Shown here: piece after piece, positions 1 to 9,228 of the stretch
How positions within the stretch are numbered: the first letter of the stretch is position 1
Layout: each line of letters begins with the position of its first letter
Source: an uncultured Polaribacter sp.
Lineage (GTDB): Bacteria; Bacteroidota; Bacteroidia; Flavobacteriales; Flavobacteriaceae
DNA: 64,000 bases
Direction: 5' to 3'
NCBI GenBank assembly: GCA_943846595.1
Contig: OX044355.1
Span: 496,001 to 560,000, forward strand
The notes under the pieces: generated by a model
What the model was told of the DNA's origin: nothing
Databases searched by the model: none
The model's input: only the letters and a program-made list of their open reading frames with translations
Made by a program: the position numbers and the translations under genes

Positions 1-1490
1 ACAAGATCTTTGTTTTTTGAAATTTCACTGATTTTATCTGCTAAAAGTACTTCTTGAATCTTCTTATATTCTTCATCAATGGTCGTTTCTTTTTCTTTAG
101 CAATCGAACTGTAAGCCTTTTTAAATAATTGCTCTTCATGCGTTTCAAAAACAGTGTCTTTTTTTAAATAATCTGTAAAATCTTTAAAGACTGAAGTTGA
201 AAATTGAAATCTTTCCAAATCTGTAAGCGGCTTTTTTTGATAATAATAGTCCGTTACAAAATTAAAAATAGCCCGAGAAGCTAAGAGCTTTTTGGTGGCT
301 TGAGTAGGTTTGGATGTTTGAATAACAACATCGGGTAAAACACCACCACCGTCATAAACCGCTCTTCCATTTGCTGTTTGAAAAGCATTGATTCCAGCAT
401 CGGAAAACTTAGGGACATTCCCATTTTCATCCGTATTTGCATAATCCAGTTCTTGGATACAGCGACCACTGGGTGTATAATATTTCGAAATGGTTACTTT
501 TAATTGAGTTCCATAGGTCAATTCTCGATACCGCTGTACCAGTCCTTTTCCAAAAGAACGTTGCCCCATAATCACAGCCCTATCATAGTCTTGTAGCGCA
601 CCACTCACAATCTCTGATGCCGATGCAGAACGCCCGTTTACTAAAACAACAATAGGAATCTCTAAATCTAAGGGGGCATTTTTGCTAAAATAGGTATTGC
701 TCCATTTTTTAACTTTTGCTTTTGTTGAAACAATTTTTTCCCCTTTTGGAAGAAAAAAATTAGAGATATTAATCGCTTCTAAAAGAGATCCCCCCGGATT
801 AGAGCGCAAGTCGAAAACTAATTTGGTCATTCCTAACTTTTTCAATTTACTGTAGGCTTTTTTTACTTCAAAAGAGGCTTTTTCACTAAACTGTGTAAGG
901 GGAATATATCCCGTTTCTGAATCAATCATTTCCGCAAAAGGCACCGGGTTTACAATAATTTTATCTCTGCTCAATTCTTTTTTAATAATCCTCCCTTGAC
1001 GCTCAAATTCAACATGAAAAGTACTTTTAGGAATTCCTTTTAAAAAGAGCGCACATTGCTCTTGCTCCATATCTTTTAGAGATTGTCCGTCTACAGAAAT
1101 GATAACATCTCCCGCCTTTAAATTTGCCCGATCTGCAGCATACCCCTTATAAATTTCTTTTAATTGAATTCCTTTCTTTGTATAATAGACCGCAACTCCA
1201 ATACCTCCGTATTCTCCAGCTCGTCTTATACGAGCTTCTTCCACAGCTTGTTCATCGTAAAAACTCGTGTAAGGGTCTAAATCTTTTAAGGTGTTCTGAA
1301 TTGCTTTGTTTGTTAATTCCGCAGGATTAACCTCATCAATATAATACATGTTTAACTCCTTAAACAACGTATTGTAAATCTCTATTTGTTTGGCAACTTC
1401 AAAAAAATTAGATTTAAAGGAGTACGTCAAAAAAAGGCTAACTCCAATGAGAACAACAACTGTACTTTTTTTAAAATTAAATAGGTGCAT
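1..1490 (-). CDS. S41 family C-terminal processing peptidase (CtpA/Prc-like), 3' end outside window
   Basis: Serine protease of the envelope that trims C termini of exported proteins. The first 496 codons are present; the C terminus lies beyond base 1. Reading from ATG 1490 there is an N-terminal hydrophobic signal/anchor (about residues 10-23), an S41 N-terminal segment, a PDZ domain (about 90-165) and the S41 protease core. The serine motif SASASE is at 288-293 and the general-base lysine lies in SFGKG near 315, the spacing of tail-specific proteases. Its start overlaps the rnpA stop by 14 bp, so the two are probably co-transcribed, rnpA first. Family is certain; the exact physiological substrate is unknown. 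Confidence 0.93.
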   Translation of the reverse strand, partial: MHLFNFKKSTVVVLIGVSLFLTYSFKSNFFEVAKQIEIYNTLFKELNMYYIDEVNPAELTNKAIQNTLKDLDPYTSFYDEQAVEEARIRRAGEYGGIGVAVYYTKKGIQLKEIYKGYAADRANLKAGDVIISVDGQSLKDMEQEQCALFLKGIPKSTFHVEFERQGRIIKKELSRDKIIVNPVPFAEMIDSETGYIPLTQFSEKASFEVKKAYSKLKKLGMTKLVFDLRSNPGGSLLEAINISNFFLPKGEKIVSTKAKVKKWSNTYFSKNAPLDLEIPIVVLVNGRSASASEIVSGALQDYDRAVIMGQRSFGKGLVQRYRELTYGTQLKVTISKYYTPSGRCIQELDYANTDENGNVPKFSDAGINAFQTANGRAVYDGGGVLPDVVIQTSKPTQATKKLLASRAIFNFVTDYYYQKKPLTDLERFQFSTSVFKDFTDYLKKDTVFETHEEQLFKKAYSSIAKEKETTIDEEYKKIQEVLLADKISEISKNKDL

Positions 1491-1869
1491 CGGTTTTCTT
1501 TTTAGTTTCCGCGACAAACAATGTCAACAGCTTAGTCATTTTAGCATACATTTCTTCGTACTTTATTTCTTCTTTACCAAGGTACGAAATCATAAAAACA
1601 TAAGGGGTTTGAAGATGATCGTACAAAATTTCTTTTTGCAAACGATACGATTCTCGTAGTAATCTTTTAATTCGATTTCTATCAACTGCCGACTTAAAAT
1701 TTCTTTTAGAAACGGAAACACCCACTTGAGCAGGAAAATCTGAAGTATGTTTTGTTTGCAAATACACCATTCTTAAAGGAAAAGATTTCACAGAACTTCC
1801 CTGCTCATATAATTTTTCAATTAGTTTTTTGCTTTTTAATCGCTCCAATTTTCCTAAGGTGTGCTTCAT
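1477..1869 (-). CDS. rnpA: Ribonuclease P protein component
   Basis: Protein subunit of RNase P, which binds the RNase P RNA and helps process tRNA 5' leaders. 130 residues from ATG 1869, the usual family length. The RNR signature (RNRIKRLLRES, residues 64-74) and the preceding SVSKRNFKSAVD segment are diagnostic. The reading frame extends upstream to a TTG at 1914, but the family N terminus (MK.T.GK.E.LKS) begins at the internal ATG, so I chose 1869. It lies upstream of and overlaps the S41 protease gene. rpmH, often next to rnpA in bacteria, is not adjacent here. Confidence 0.96.
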   Translation of the reverse strand: MKHTLGKLERLKSKKLIEKLYEQGSSVKSFPLRMVYLQTKHTSDFPAQVGVSVSKRNFKSAVDRNRIKRLLRESYRLQKEILYDHLQTPYVFMISYLGKEEIKYEEMYAKMTKLLTLFVAETKKKTDAPI

Positions 1870-2004
1870 CTTTACAAACTTAAAAGAAAACAATAACTTT
1901 TTATCATTTTCCAATCGTTAACTTTAAAAAACATCCGTATTTTTAACTCTAATTTAACGCAATTATTTTTATTGTAGAACTGTTAAATATTAAACAATAT
2001 TTGA

Positions 2005-2012
2005 TAGATTTG
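2005..2012 (+). promoter_or_regulatory. Putative -7 promoter element for the glutaryl-CoA dehydrogenase gene
   Basis: TAGATTTG matches the Bacteroidota -7 consensus TAnnTTTG and would give a leader of about 25 nt before ATG 2044. No clear TTG -33 element at the usual distance was found. Confidence 0.4.
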
Positions 2013-2043
2013 TTAAAATTTTACAATTTATAAGAAAAACTTT

Positions 2044-3222
2044 ATGAAACCAGATTTATTTCAAGCACCCGATTATTATAATATTGATGATTTATTAACG
2101 GAAGAGCACAAGTTAATTCGTGAAGCTGCTCGTGACTGGGTAAAGCGTGATGTATCTCCAATTATAGAGGACTATGCTCAAAAAGCAGAATTCCCAACTC
2201 AAATTATTGCAGGTTTAGCAGGTATTGGAGCTTTCGGTCCTTATATCCCTGAGGAATACGGTGGTGCTGGATTAGATCAAATTTCTTATGGATTAATCAT
2301 GCAAGAAATAGAACGTGGAGACTCTGGAGTTCGCTCTACAGCCTCTGTTCAGTCATCATTGGTAATGTATCCAATTTTTCAATACGGAAATGAAGCACAA
2401 CGAAAAAAATATTTGCCCAAATTAGCTTCTGGCGAGTGGATGGGTTGTTTTGGTTTGACAGAGCCTAATCATGGTTCAAACCCTGCTGGAATGACCACAA
2501 ATTACAAAGATATGGGAGATCATTATCTTTTAAACGGCGCAAAAATGTGGATTTCAAACGCACCATTTGCAGAAGTGGCTGTTGTCTGGGCTAAAAACGA
2601 GAACGGAAGAATTCATGGTTTAATTGTAGAACGCGGCATGGAAGGTTTTTCTACACCGGAGACGCATAACAAATGGTCATTGCGAGCATCTGCAACTGGT
2701 GAACTTATATTTGACAATGTAAAAGTGCCAAAAGAAAATCTATTGCCTAACAAATCTGGATTGGGCGCACCATTAGGCTGCCTAGATTCAGCTCGTTTTG
2801 GAATTGCATGGGGAGCCATTGGAGCTGCGATGGATTGCTACGACACGGCCCTACGTTATGTAAAAGAACGAGAACAATTTGGAAAGCCGATTGGGCAGTT
2901 TCAATTACAACAAAAGAAATTGGCTGAAATGATCACCGAAATTACCAAAGCACAGCTATTAGCATGGAGATTAGGAAAGTTAAAAAACGATGGCAAAGCA
3001 ACCTCCGCACAGATCTCAATGGCGAAAAGAAACAATGTAGATATGGCTATTAAAATTGCCCGAGAAGCCAGGCAAATGCTTGGAGGAATGGGGATTACAG
3101 GCGAATATTCTATTATGCGTCATATGATGAATTTAGAAAGTGTCATTACCTATGAAGGAACACACGATATCCACCTACTGATTACAGGTTTAGACATCAC
3201 GGGATTCAATGCTTTTAAATAA
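2044..3222 (+). CDS. Glutaryl-CoA dehydrogenase-type acyl-CoA dehydrogenase
   Basis: FAD enzyme expected to oxidise and decarboxylate glutaryl-CoA to crotonyl-CoA in lysine/tryptophan breakdown. 392 residues with N-terminal helical, middle beta and C-terminal helical acyl-CoA dehydrogenase domains. The catalytic base is E371 in YEGTHDIH; R97 in GVRSTASVQSSL corresponds to the glutaryl-carboxylate-binding arginine of the human enzyme; FGLTEPNHGSNP (136-147) is the flavin/substrate loop. These features resemble GCDH more than short- or medium-chain enzymes. Monocistronic by appearance: divergent from rnpA and convergent with the methyltransferase gene. Substrate assignment is by residue pattern only. 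Confidence 0.9.
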   Translation: MKPDLFQAPDYYNIDDLLTEEHKLIREAARDWVKRDVSPIIEDYAQKAEFPTQIIAGLAGIGAFGPYIPEEYGGAGLDQISYGLIMQEIERGDSGVRSTASVQSSLVMYPIFQYGNEAQRKKYLPKLASGEWMGCFGLTEPNHGSNPAGMTTNYKDMGDHYLLNGAKMWISNAPFAEVAVVWAKNENGRIHGLIVERGMEGFSTPETHNKWSLRASATGELIFDNVKVPKENLLPNKSGLGAPLGCLDSARFGIAWGAIGAAMDCYDTALRYVKEREQFGKPIGQFQLQQKKLAEMITEITKAQLLAWRLGKLKNDGKATSAQISMAKRNNVDMAIKIAREARQMLGGMGITGEYSIMRHMMNLESVITYEGTHDIHLLITGLDITGFNAFK

Positions 3223-3258
3223 ATCGAAACAGGCTTTCAATACAATAAGCAAAGTCGT

Positions 3259-3840
3259 TTATTCTTTTATCAGTTTCATAAAGAGTTCTTTTCCATTTCT
3301 TTTTGAATACGAGTTGTAACAAGGCGCCATATGATGGATCTTAAAATAAGATTGAAAATAAGATACATATTCATTCTTATTCCCACCAAATGGAGGTCTA
3401 TCTGTAAACAAAGGAATATTAAAAAGCAACCCCACCAATGCACCCTTTACTTTTAAAAGTTGGTGCATTTTCTTTGCATAATGTTCTCTTAAGTTTGGGT
3501 TTATTGCGCAGAAAAATGTTTGCTCGATAATTAAATCGAAGGCATCATCAATCTCAAAAAAATCGCCTAAAATTAAGTGTGAAGAAGGAAATTCTGGAAT
3601 TCTTTTTTGGATGTTATCAATCGCTATTTTGGATAAATCCACCACAAAAACATTTACAAACCCATTCTTGAAAAGATATTCTGCTTCGTATGCATTCCCT
3701 CCTCCTGGAATTAGAATCTTCAATTCTTTGTTTTCTAATTGATCAAAATAGGCTTTTAAGGGCGGAGAGACGGCTCCCAAATCCCAGCCAATATCATTGT
3801 TTAAATACCGATTGTCCCAAGCTTTCTCTGATAAATCCAT
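3259..3840 (-). CDS. TPMT-family SAM-dependent methyltransferase
   Basis: Small class I methyltransferase, 193 residues, of the thiopurine S-methyltransferase-like group. It begins with the family-typical W(D)xRY segment (EKAWDNRYLNNDIGWD), followed by the SAM-binding glycine loop IPGGGNA (about 44-50) and an acidic strand end VVDLS. The C-terminal PPFGGNKNEY segment is also typical. The frame opens at a TTG (3846), but ATG 3840 fits the family start. Convergent with the dehydrogenase gene. In bacteria the substrates of such enzymes (thiols, selenium, tellurium compounds and others) vary, so no specific reaction is claimed. Confidence 0.8.
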   Translation of the reverse strand: MDLSEKAWDNRYLNNDIGWDLGAVSPPLKAYFDQLENKELKILIPGGGNAYEAEYLFKNGFVNVFVVDLSKIAIDNIQKRIPEFPSSHLILGDFFEIDDAFDLIIEQTFFCAINPNLREHYAKKMHQLLKVKGALVGLLFNIPLFTDRPPFGGNKNEYVSYFQSYFKIHHMAPCYNSYSKRNGKELFMKLIKE

Positions 3841-4279
3841 TTGCAAAGAATGTGTTAAAAAGTTCCATTTAAAATATCTCTATTCAATTGCGATCATTGA
3901 ATTTTTATTAATTTGCGTTAGTTAGATGCTACATTCAAATTGATAACAGTCTATTGCTCATGATTTGTTAATTGAGCTTAAACCCAAAATTGTAAAGAGA
4001 TGGACAAATATACTTTTTTTGAATACTTCTCTAAAATTGTTAGCCCAAGATTTGGTTAGAAAAGCGGTTGTTTTATCAAACTAATTTTTTTTAGCACCTA
4101 TATCATTACAGAAAAAGGTTGCTGCATTTTAAAATGAATCCTAGGAAATTGAAAAATGCTGCAAAAGAAAGGAAATTAGTTCCATTAAATAGCAGATCAT
4201 AACCCAAGAAAACGGAACTTTGTTTCTTAAAAGTTTTGCTTTGAAAAAGCTAGAATGTTGAACCCAAATATGAAGTCAT
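3841..4279. other. 439-bp intergenic region without a recognisable gene
   Basis: Very AT-rich spacer between the divergent methyltransferase and GNAT-like genes. I see no convincing ORF, tRNA or long repeat. An AT-rich hairpin (ATTCAAT 3882-3888 / ATTGAAT 3896-3902) followed by five T residues is present but has no obvious upstream gene to terminate. No clean TAnnTTTG promoter was found on either strand. Confidence 0.5.
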
Positions 4280-5479
4280 TTGAAACCATGTACAATCACA
4301 AATAATGCCCTCTACTTTTCGTCTATATCAGAAATTTCTGAAGAAATTTGGGAAGCATTAAATTGTGAAAAAAATCTTTATTTCCATAGAGACTTTTTAC
4401 TTTCTATCGAAGAAAACAACTCAGAAATTAGGTTTACTTATATTGTTTTGTTGGACACAAAAAAAACCCCAATCGCTTTTGCTTCACTGCAATTTGTAGA
4501 TTTTTATGTTGATGACATCAAAAATGACTTAGAAGTTTTAGTTCGAAAAATTAAAAATGTTGGTCGGAAGTTACATCTATTCCCAAAGAAAAAACCCTTG
4601 AAAATATTAATTTGCGGCAACACTTTTGTTAGCGGTGAACACGGTGTTTTTATCGAAAAAAATCAAAACAAAAAAACAATCCTAAAAGAGCTTGCCAAAG
4701 CTATCTTACATTTTGTGAATGGCAGTCCAATTCTAAAAAAAGAAGTCAATTTCTTCTTAGTAAAAGATTTTATAAACGAATCTTTATCCATTTCTAACTC
4801 TTTAAAAGATTATAATTACAGTCCATTTTTAGTAGCACCCAACATGCTTTTATACTTAGCGGAAAATTGGCAAACTTTTGAGGACTATCTTGCTGCATTA
4901 AAAACAAAATTTAGGGTAAAAGCAAAAAAAGCACTGCAACGAAGTGCATCACTCAAAAGAGAAGATGTTACATTAGAAAATATTGAAAAGTTACTCCCAG
5001 AAATGACAGCACTCTATAAAAAGGTTTCTTCAAAAGCTGATTTTAATTTGGGCGACTTTAACCTAGAAACCTATATTCATTTAAAAGAAAAACTGCATGA
5101 TAACTATCTACTTAAGGTCTATTTTTTAGATGGAAAAGTAGTTGGATTTATGTCTGGAATCATCAATCAAAATTCTTTAGATGCCCATTTTGTAGGGATT
5201 GACTACCTGTTAAACAAAGAGTATGCAATCTACCAAAGAATGCTATACGACTATATAAAAATCGCCATTCAAAAGAGAATAAAGCTTTTAAATTTCGGAA
5301 GAACTGCTAGTGAAATTAAAAGTTCTATCGGCGCTATTCCGCAAGACTTAACAATGTATATTCGTCATAAAAAATCCATCAAAAATAGAATTTTAAAGTT
5401 ATTTTTACAACGAATTGAGCCCACTCCTTTTCATCAAAGATTTCCCTTTAAAAAAGTAACTGAAAATGAAAAACGTTAA
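4280..5479 (+). CDS. GNAT/FemAB-like acyltransferase superfamily protein
   Basis: 399-residue cytosolic protein with a C-terminal GNAT-like fold resembling Acetyltransf_6/peptidoglycan-bridge FemAB-type proteins: residues about 200-370 include a basic helix (KTKFRVKAKKALQRS), the core strand VYFLDGKVVGFMSG and the acceptor-side segment LLNFGRTASEIKSS. The N-terminal half has a second related but degenerate domain. The start is a TTG at 4280: it follows an in-frame TGA at 4271 and there is no nearby in-frame ATG, although the N-terminal residues LYFSSISEISEEIW look like the family start. Its stop overlaps the thioesterase start by 14 bp, so the two probably form an operon. Substrate unknown. 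Confidence 0.75.
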   Translation: MKPCTITNNALYFSSISEISEEIWEALNCEKNLYFHRDFLLSIEENNSEIRFTYIVLLDTKKTPIAFASLQFVDFYVDDIKNDLEVLVRKIKNVGRKLHLFPKKKPLKILICGNTFVSGEHGVFIEKNQNKKTILKELAKAILHFVNGSPILKKEVNFFLVKDFINESLSISNSLKDYNYSPFLVAPNMLLYLAENWQTFEDYLAALKTKFRVKAKKALQRSASLKREDVTLENIEKLLPEMTALYKKVSSKADFNLGDFNLETYIHLKEKLHDNYLLKVYFLDGKVVGFMSGIINQNSLDAHFVGIDYLLNKEYAIYQRMLYDYIKIAIQKRIKLLNFGRTASEIKSSIGAIPQDLTMYIRHKKSIKNRILKLFLQRIEPTPFHQRFPFKKVTENEKR

Positions 5480-6332
5480 CGATTTAATTGCTTTATTAAA
5501 CTTAGAAAAAATAGGTACAAACACTTTTAAAGGAGTGAGTGAAACTATTGGAAGTCCCAATGTTTTCGGAGGACAAGTTTTAGCACAATCTTTAAATGCA
5601 GCAAACAGAACGGTACCAAAAGAGCGGATTCTGCATTCTTTGCATTCCTATTTTTTGGAAGCAGGGAAATTAGATATTCCCATCATTTTTGAAGTAGAAG
5701 AAATACGAGATGGTGGAAGTTTTTCTACTCGACGCGTAAAAGCTTCACAAAATGAAGTAACCATTTTTATTTTAGCCGCTTCTTTTCATAAAATTGAGAA
5801 AGGGTATACACACCAAAAAGCAATTGAAACAAACATAAAACAACCTGAAGAACTAATTAGCTGGAGTGAAATGGTGGAGCAATTTGGAGACTTTATTCCC
5901 AAAAACATGAAAGCATTTTTAAGTATTGAAAGGCCTATCGAATTTAAACCAACAGTGATACCAAACCCTTTAGATCCTGAAGACTTGCCTGCAGAAGATA
6001 AAATTTGGTTTAAATTAAAAGGAGGCTCTATTGGATTAGACCTTCAAACAAAACAGCAAATTCTCACTTACATCTCTGATTATAATGTCTTAAATGCAGC
6101 CATCAATCCAAATGCAAGTAAGGCCAATTTTGGCAATTTGCAAACGGCGAGCTTAGATCATTCCATGTGGTTTTTTAGAGATTTTGATTTTGACGATTGG
6201 ATGCTGTTTTCTTCTGAATCTCCTAATTCTTCAGGAGCAAGGGGACTCTCAAAAGGAAATTTATTTACAAGAGATGGTCAATTAATTGCATCTTTTGCTC
6301 AAGAAGGGTTAATTCGCCCAAAAAGAAAGTAA
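5466..6332 (+). CDS. tesB: Acyl-CoA thioesterase II (TesB family)
   Basis: Cytosolic hydrolase of medium/long-chain acyl-CoA to free fatty acid and CoA. 288 residues made of two hot-dog domains, the usual TesB size. Visible family signatures are FGGQVLAQSLNAA (about 34-46), LHSLHSYFLEAG, the domain-1 strand DGGSFSTRRVKASQ and, in domain 2, the conserved SLDHSMWFF segment with the aspartate of the catalytic network. Overlaps the upstream GNAT-like gene by 14 bp, which suggests translational coupling and perhaps a shared acyl-donor theme (inference). Confidence 0.93.
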   Translation: MKNVNDLIALLNLEKIGTNTFKGVSETIGSPNVFGGQVLAQSLNAANRTVPKERILHSLHSYFLEAGKLDIPIIFEVEEIRDGGSFSTRRVKASQNEVTIFILAASFHKIEKGYTHQKAIETNIKQPEELISWSEMVEQFGDFIPKNMKAFLSIERPIEFKPTVIPNPLDPEDLPAEDKIWFKLKGGSIGLDLQTKQQILTYISDYNVLNAAINPNASKANFGNLQTASLDHSMWFFRDFDFDDWMLFSSESPNSSGARGLSKGNLFTRDGQLIASFAQEGLIRPKRK

Positions 6333-6336
6333 TTTC

Positions 6337-6367
6337 GTTCACATGGCAGTCAAAATTGTTTGTGAAC
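6337..6367 (+). other. Inverted repeat downstream of tesB
   Basis: Seven-base arms GTTCACA (6337-6343) and TGTGAAC (6361-6367) with a 17-nt loop, five bases after the tesB stop. No T-tract follows, so it could be an mRNA-stabilising hairpin, an operator for the next gene, or chance. Confidence 0.25.
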
Positions 6368-6395
6368 CTCATATAAATAATAAAAATTTAATACG

Positions 6396-6752
6396 ATGGA
6401 TGCATTTACCTATGTTTTAACCACCAATGGATTGCTGTTTTTTGTAAGTATTCTTTTTTGGAAATTCCCCCCAAAGAAAATCAATAAATTTTATGGCTAC
6501 AGAACCTACAGAACCATGCAAAATAATGGTATCTGGAATTTTGCAAATACCACATTTAATAAAAACCTTATTGTTTACGCGGGTATTTCATTTTTAGCAG
6601 GACTTCTTTTTGCTTCTTTAGCCAAAGGAGGCATAAGCTGGGAGCCGATGGTCTTAGTGATGTTAACACTCCTAGTTTGCATTATAAAAACAGAGAAATT
6701 AATTTCTGAGTTGTATGATGATGAGGGAAAAAAATTAAAGACTAAAAGGTAG
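6396..6752 (+). CDS. SdpI/YhfL-family membrane protein
   Basis: 118-residue integral membrane protein with three predicted hydrophobic segments (about 8-23, 54-72, 77-95). The cytosolic loop KINKFYGYRTYRTMQNNGIWNFAN carries the SdpI-family signature (GYRT.R.M.n...W..aN). In Bacillus SdpI gives immunity to the SdpC toxin, but short SdpI-like proteins are widespread and no immunity role is implied here, since no toxin gene is nearby. The 3' end overlaps the convergent TonB-receptor gene by 11 bp. Confidence 0.8.
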   Translation: MDAFTYVLTTNGLLFFVSILFWKFPPKKINKFYGYRTYRTMQNNGIWNFANTTFNKNLIVYAGISFLAGLLFASLAKGGISWEPMVLVMLTLLVCIIKTEKLISELYDDEGKKLKTKR

Positions 6753-9228
6753 CCAAAAAGGAAATAGAAATATTTCTACCAGGAGCAGAAACTCCAGAGG
6801 CAAACTCCCTATAATGCGTATCAAATAAGTTTGCGATTCTTGCTTGAAAAGAAAGCGTATCATTGAACGTATATCGCCCGTTAAAGCCTAATGTATTCCA
6901 ACTTGGAGTGCCATAATACTTGGAAATATCATTGGTAGCATTTGGATCAATCACTGGAGTTAAATCGTGGTTGTCGATGCCTTCAGTAAAATTAAAATCT
7001 TCGATGTTCTTTTTACTATTGAATCTAAAATCAGCGCCTAGTTCTAATTTTTCAATTTTATAACTCACTTCAAACTGGCCAAACAAAGGGGGAATCGAAG
7101 AGAGAGGCTCTTTGGTGTCATAGGTGCTTCCTTTTGTATAAGTTATGAACCCTGAAGTATTCCATCGGTTTGAAATTTGACCCAAATAACTTGAGGTAAA
7201 TCCTGTAATATAAGCTGTTCCTTTGTTTTGGTTACTCACAGCATTTCCAAATTCATTATCAAATGCAACTTGTAGGTTACTGCCATTAGGAGCATATACA
7301 AAGTCTCTTTGAATATAACTATCTAAGAGTGTATAAAAAACATTTCCTCCAATTCTAAAACGGCGATTGTTGAAATATTTCTGTAATCCAAATTCTGCAC
7401 TATAGGCAAATTCGGGTGTTACATAGATGTTTGGAATGGTAATATTCCCAGATTTTTCTCGAACTCGACCAACATCATCAATATTTGGAGCTCTAAAACC
7501 AGAAGACAAAACACTGTTTATTTGCCAGTCTTTGGAAGGTTTGTATACATAACCCAAGGTTGCCGTTAGTGCAGCATTCGCTAAAGTGATGCTTGGGTCT
7601 GGTAAAGTAATAAATGTCTGATCGATCCAATTGGCTTGTAAATGAGTGTTTGTAAAACGAATCCCTGTATTTAAGGTCGCCTTGGCACTAACATCTTGTC
7701 GATACCCTAGATAAATGGCTGAGCTTAAATAATTACTCCCTCCATCTGGATAGCGAGATTGCACTAAAAAGTCGTCAGAAAAATCTATAACTTCGTCGTT
7801 GGAAACAGCAAGTGTTTTCCCAAAAGCGTTTGATGTTACATCATTATAGGCAAGTTCGAAGCCATAGGTTAGTAATCGATTTTGATTCTCTTTAATTGGT
7901 ACAGAAAAATCCCCATTCACACTGAAAATATTGACCATTTCATTTCTATAAGAGCGATCTAAGCTTCCAAATTTACGTTGTATTCGGCTTTCTTTAATAT
8001 TTTGATACGCAAAAGTAATGCTCCCTTTTTCCAACCACTTTTTATTGGGATTGAGGAGTAATTGTGGTGAGAACAAAAAACGTTCTTGAGGACCATAATA
8101 CCATTCAGCAAACTTTAAAGAAGCACTATTTGTTGGAGCTGTTAATTCTGCTAATCTATCAAACCTTGGAATATTCGACGATTTAGAGTATTGAATATTT
8201 AATTTTAATTCCGTGTTTTTTGATAGCGGGACATAAAATTTCTGCAAAACATCGGTTTGCATATATCCCGTGTTTTTCTGAAGATTAACATCACTATTTA
8301 AAGTTGGGTTTTCGTGGTAATTGCCATCGCTATTTTCTGAAAAATAAAAAACCTTTCCCCAATCATCAAACCCATGAGATCGATTGTTTCCCATTTTTAA
8401 ATCTCCAAAATCACTATAAGAAACACTTGTAAAAGAAGCCCAATTCTTGAAGCTTAAAGCAACGGAAACATTTGAAGTAATTTCATTATTAACCCCAGAG
8501 AAACGAGTAAAAAAATCAGTTTTTACTTTTGTTTCATCTGATAATTTTGGTGTTTTTGTATAATAATGAATCACACCACCCAGCGCATCCGATCCATAAA
8601 TTACAGAAGAAGGTCCAAAAACAACCTCTGTTCTATCTAATTGATTTGGGGCTATTGAAATTGCATTCTGTAAATGTCCTTTTCGATAAATTGCATTGTT
8701 CATTCGAACACCATCTACCACCAATAAAATTCGGTTAGATTCCATACCACGAAGCACAGGGCTACCCCCTCCAAACTGAGATTTTTGCACTTTAATCCCT
8801 GGGATTGTTGCCAATAAATCTGCGGAAGTTTGGGGTGAAATTTTGCGAATCTCTTTTTGTGACAAAACAGCTACTTGCTCAGCAATTCGATTACTTTTCT
8901 GTTTATTTTTAAAAACAGAAAGTACCACTTCGTCTAATTGTTCAGATTCTTTTGTTAAAAAAAGCGTATAATTTGTGGTTTTTAAGTCCGCTTTTTTTAC
9001 CTGAAAAAGCGCATATGAAAGATGAGAAAAATAAATAAATTCTGAGTTCTTAAAAGAAGAAATATCTGCTATTCCGTTCTTACTTGTTGTAAGTGTTATC
9101 GTTTGACTTTTGTTATAAATAGTAACATTTTTAACGGTTTTACCCGTTTCCCTATCCAAAACCTTAACCTCTTGAGAAAAATTATTAAAGCAAATGCCTA
9201 ATAAAAAAATAAAAAATAATGCTCTCAT
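6742..9228 (-). CDS. TonB-dependent outer-membrane receptor, haem/haemoglobin-receptor type
   Basis: 828-residue outer-membrane importer. Signal peptide (1-18), a CarboxypepD_reg-like N-terminal domain (about 20-95), a plug domain (about 110-230, with VLRGMESNRILLVVDGVRMNN) and a 22-strand barrel ending in the aromatic ISFLATF signature. The barrel motif SSGFRAPNIDDVGRV is the FRAP-type segment of haem/haemoglobin receptors (HmuR/HemR family), which suggests haem or haemoprotein uptake; the axial-ligand residues were not verified. Third gene of the porZ-recO-receptor run: its ATG shares a base with the recO stop. No iron box was seen upstream because it lacks its own promoter. Confidence 0.88.
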   Translation of the reverse strand: MRALFFIFLLGICFNNFSQEVKVLDRETGKTVKNVTIYNKSQTITLTTSKNGIADISSFKNSEFIYFSHLSYALFQVKKADLKTTNYTLFLTKESEQLDEVVLSVFKNKQKSNRIAEQVAVLSQKEIRKISPQTSADLLATIPGIKVQKSQFGGGSPVLRGMESNRILLVVDGVRMNNAIYRKGHLQNAISIAPNQLDRTEVVFGPSSVIYGSDALGGVIHYYTKTPKLSDETKVKTDFFTRFSGVNNEITSNVSVALSFKNWASFTSVSYSDFGDLKMGNNRSHGFDDWGKVFYFSENSDGNYHENPTLNSDVNLQKNTGYMQTDVLQKFYVPLSKNTELKLNIQYSKSSNIPRFDRLAELTAPTNSASLKFAEWYYGPQERFLFSPQLLLNPNKKWLEKGSITFAYQNIKESRIQRKFGSLDRSYRNEMVNIFSVNGDFSVPIKENQNRLLTYGFELAYNDVTSNAFGKTLAVSNDEVIDFSDDFLVQSRYPDGGSNYLSSAIYLGYRQDVSAKATLNTGIRFTNTHLQANWIDQTFITLPDPSITLANAALTATLGYVYKPSKDWQINSVLSSGFRAPNIDDVGRVREKSGNITIPNIYVTPEFAYSAEFGLQKYFNNRRFRIGGNVFYTLLDSYIQRDFVYAPNGSNLQVAFDNEFGNAVSNQNKGTAYITGFTSSYLGQISNRWNTSGFITYTKGSTYDTKEPLSSIPPLFGQFEVSYKIEKLELGADFRFNSKKNIEDFNFTEGIDNHDLTPVIDPNATNDISKYYGTPSWNTLGFNGRYTFNDTLSFQARIANLFDTHYREFASGVSAPGRNISISFLATF

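Noticed and set aside
1875..1882. TAAGTTTG as the rnpA promoter on the minus strand
   Set aside because: It ends only 5 bp before the chosen ATG and has no -33 partner; it could only serve a leaderless transcript, so I did not list it.
3882..3902. Terminator hairpin in the 3841-4279 gap
   Set aside because: It is very AT-rich and no gene on the plus strand ends upstream for it to terminate.
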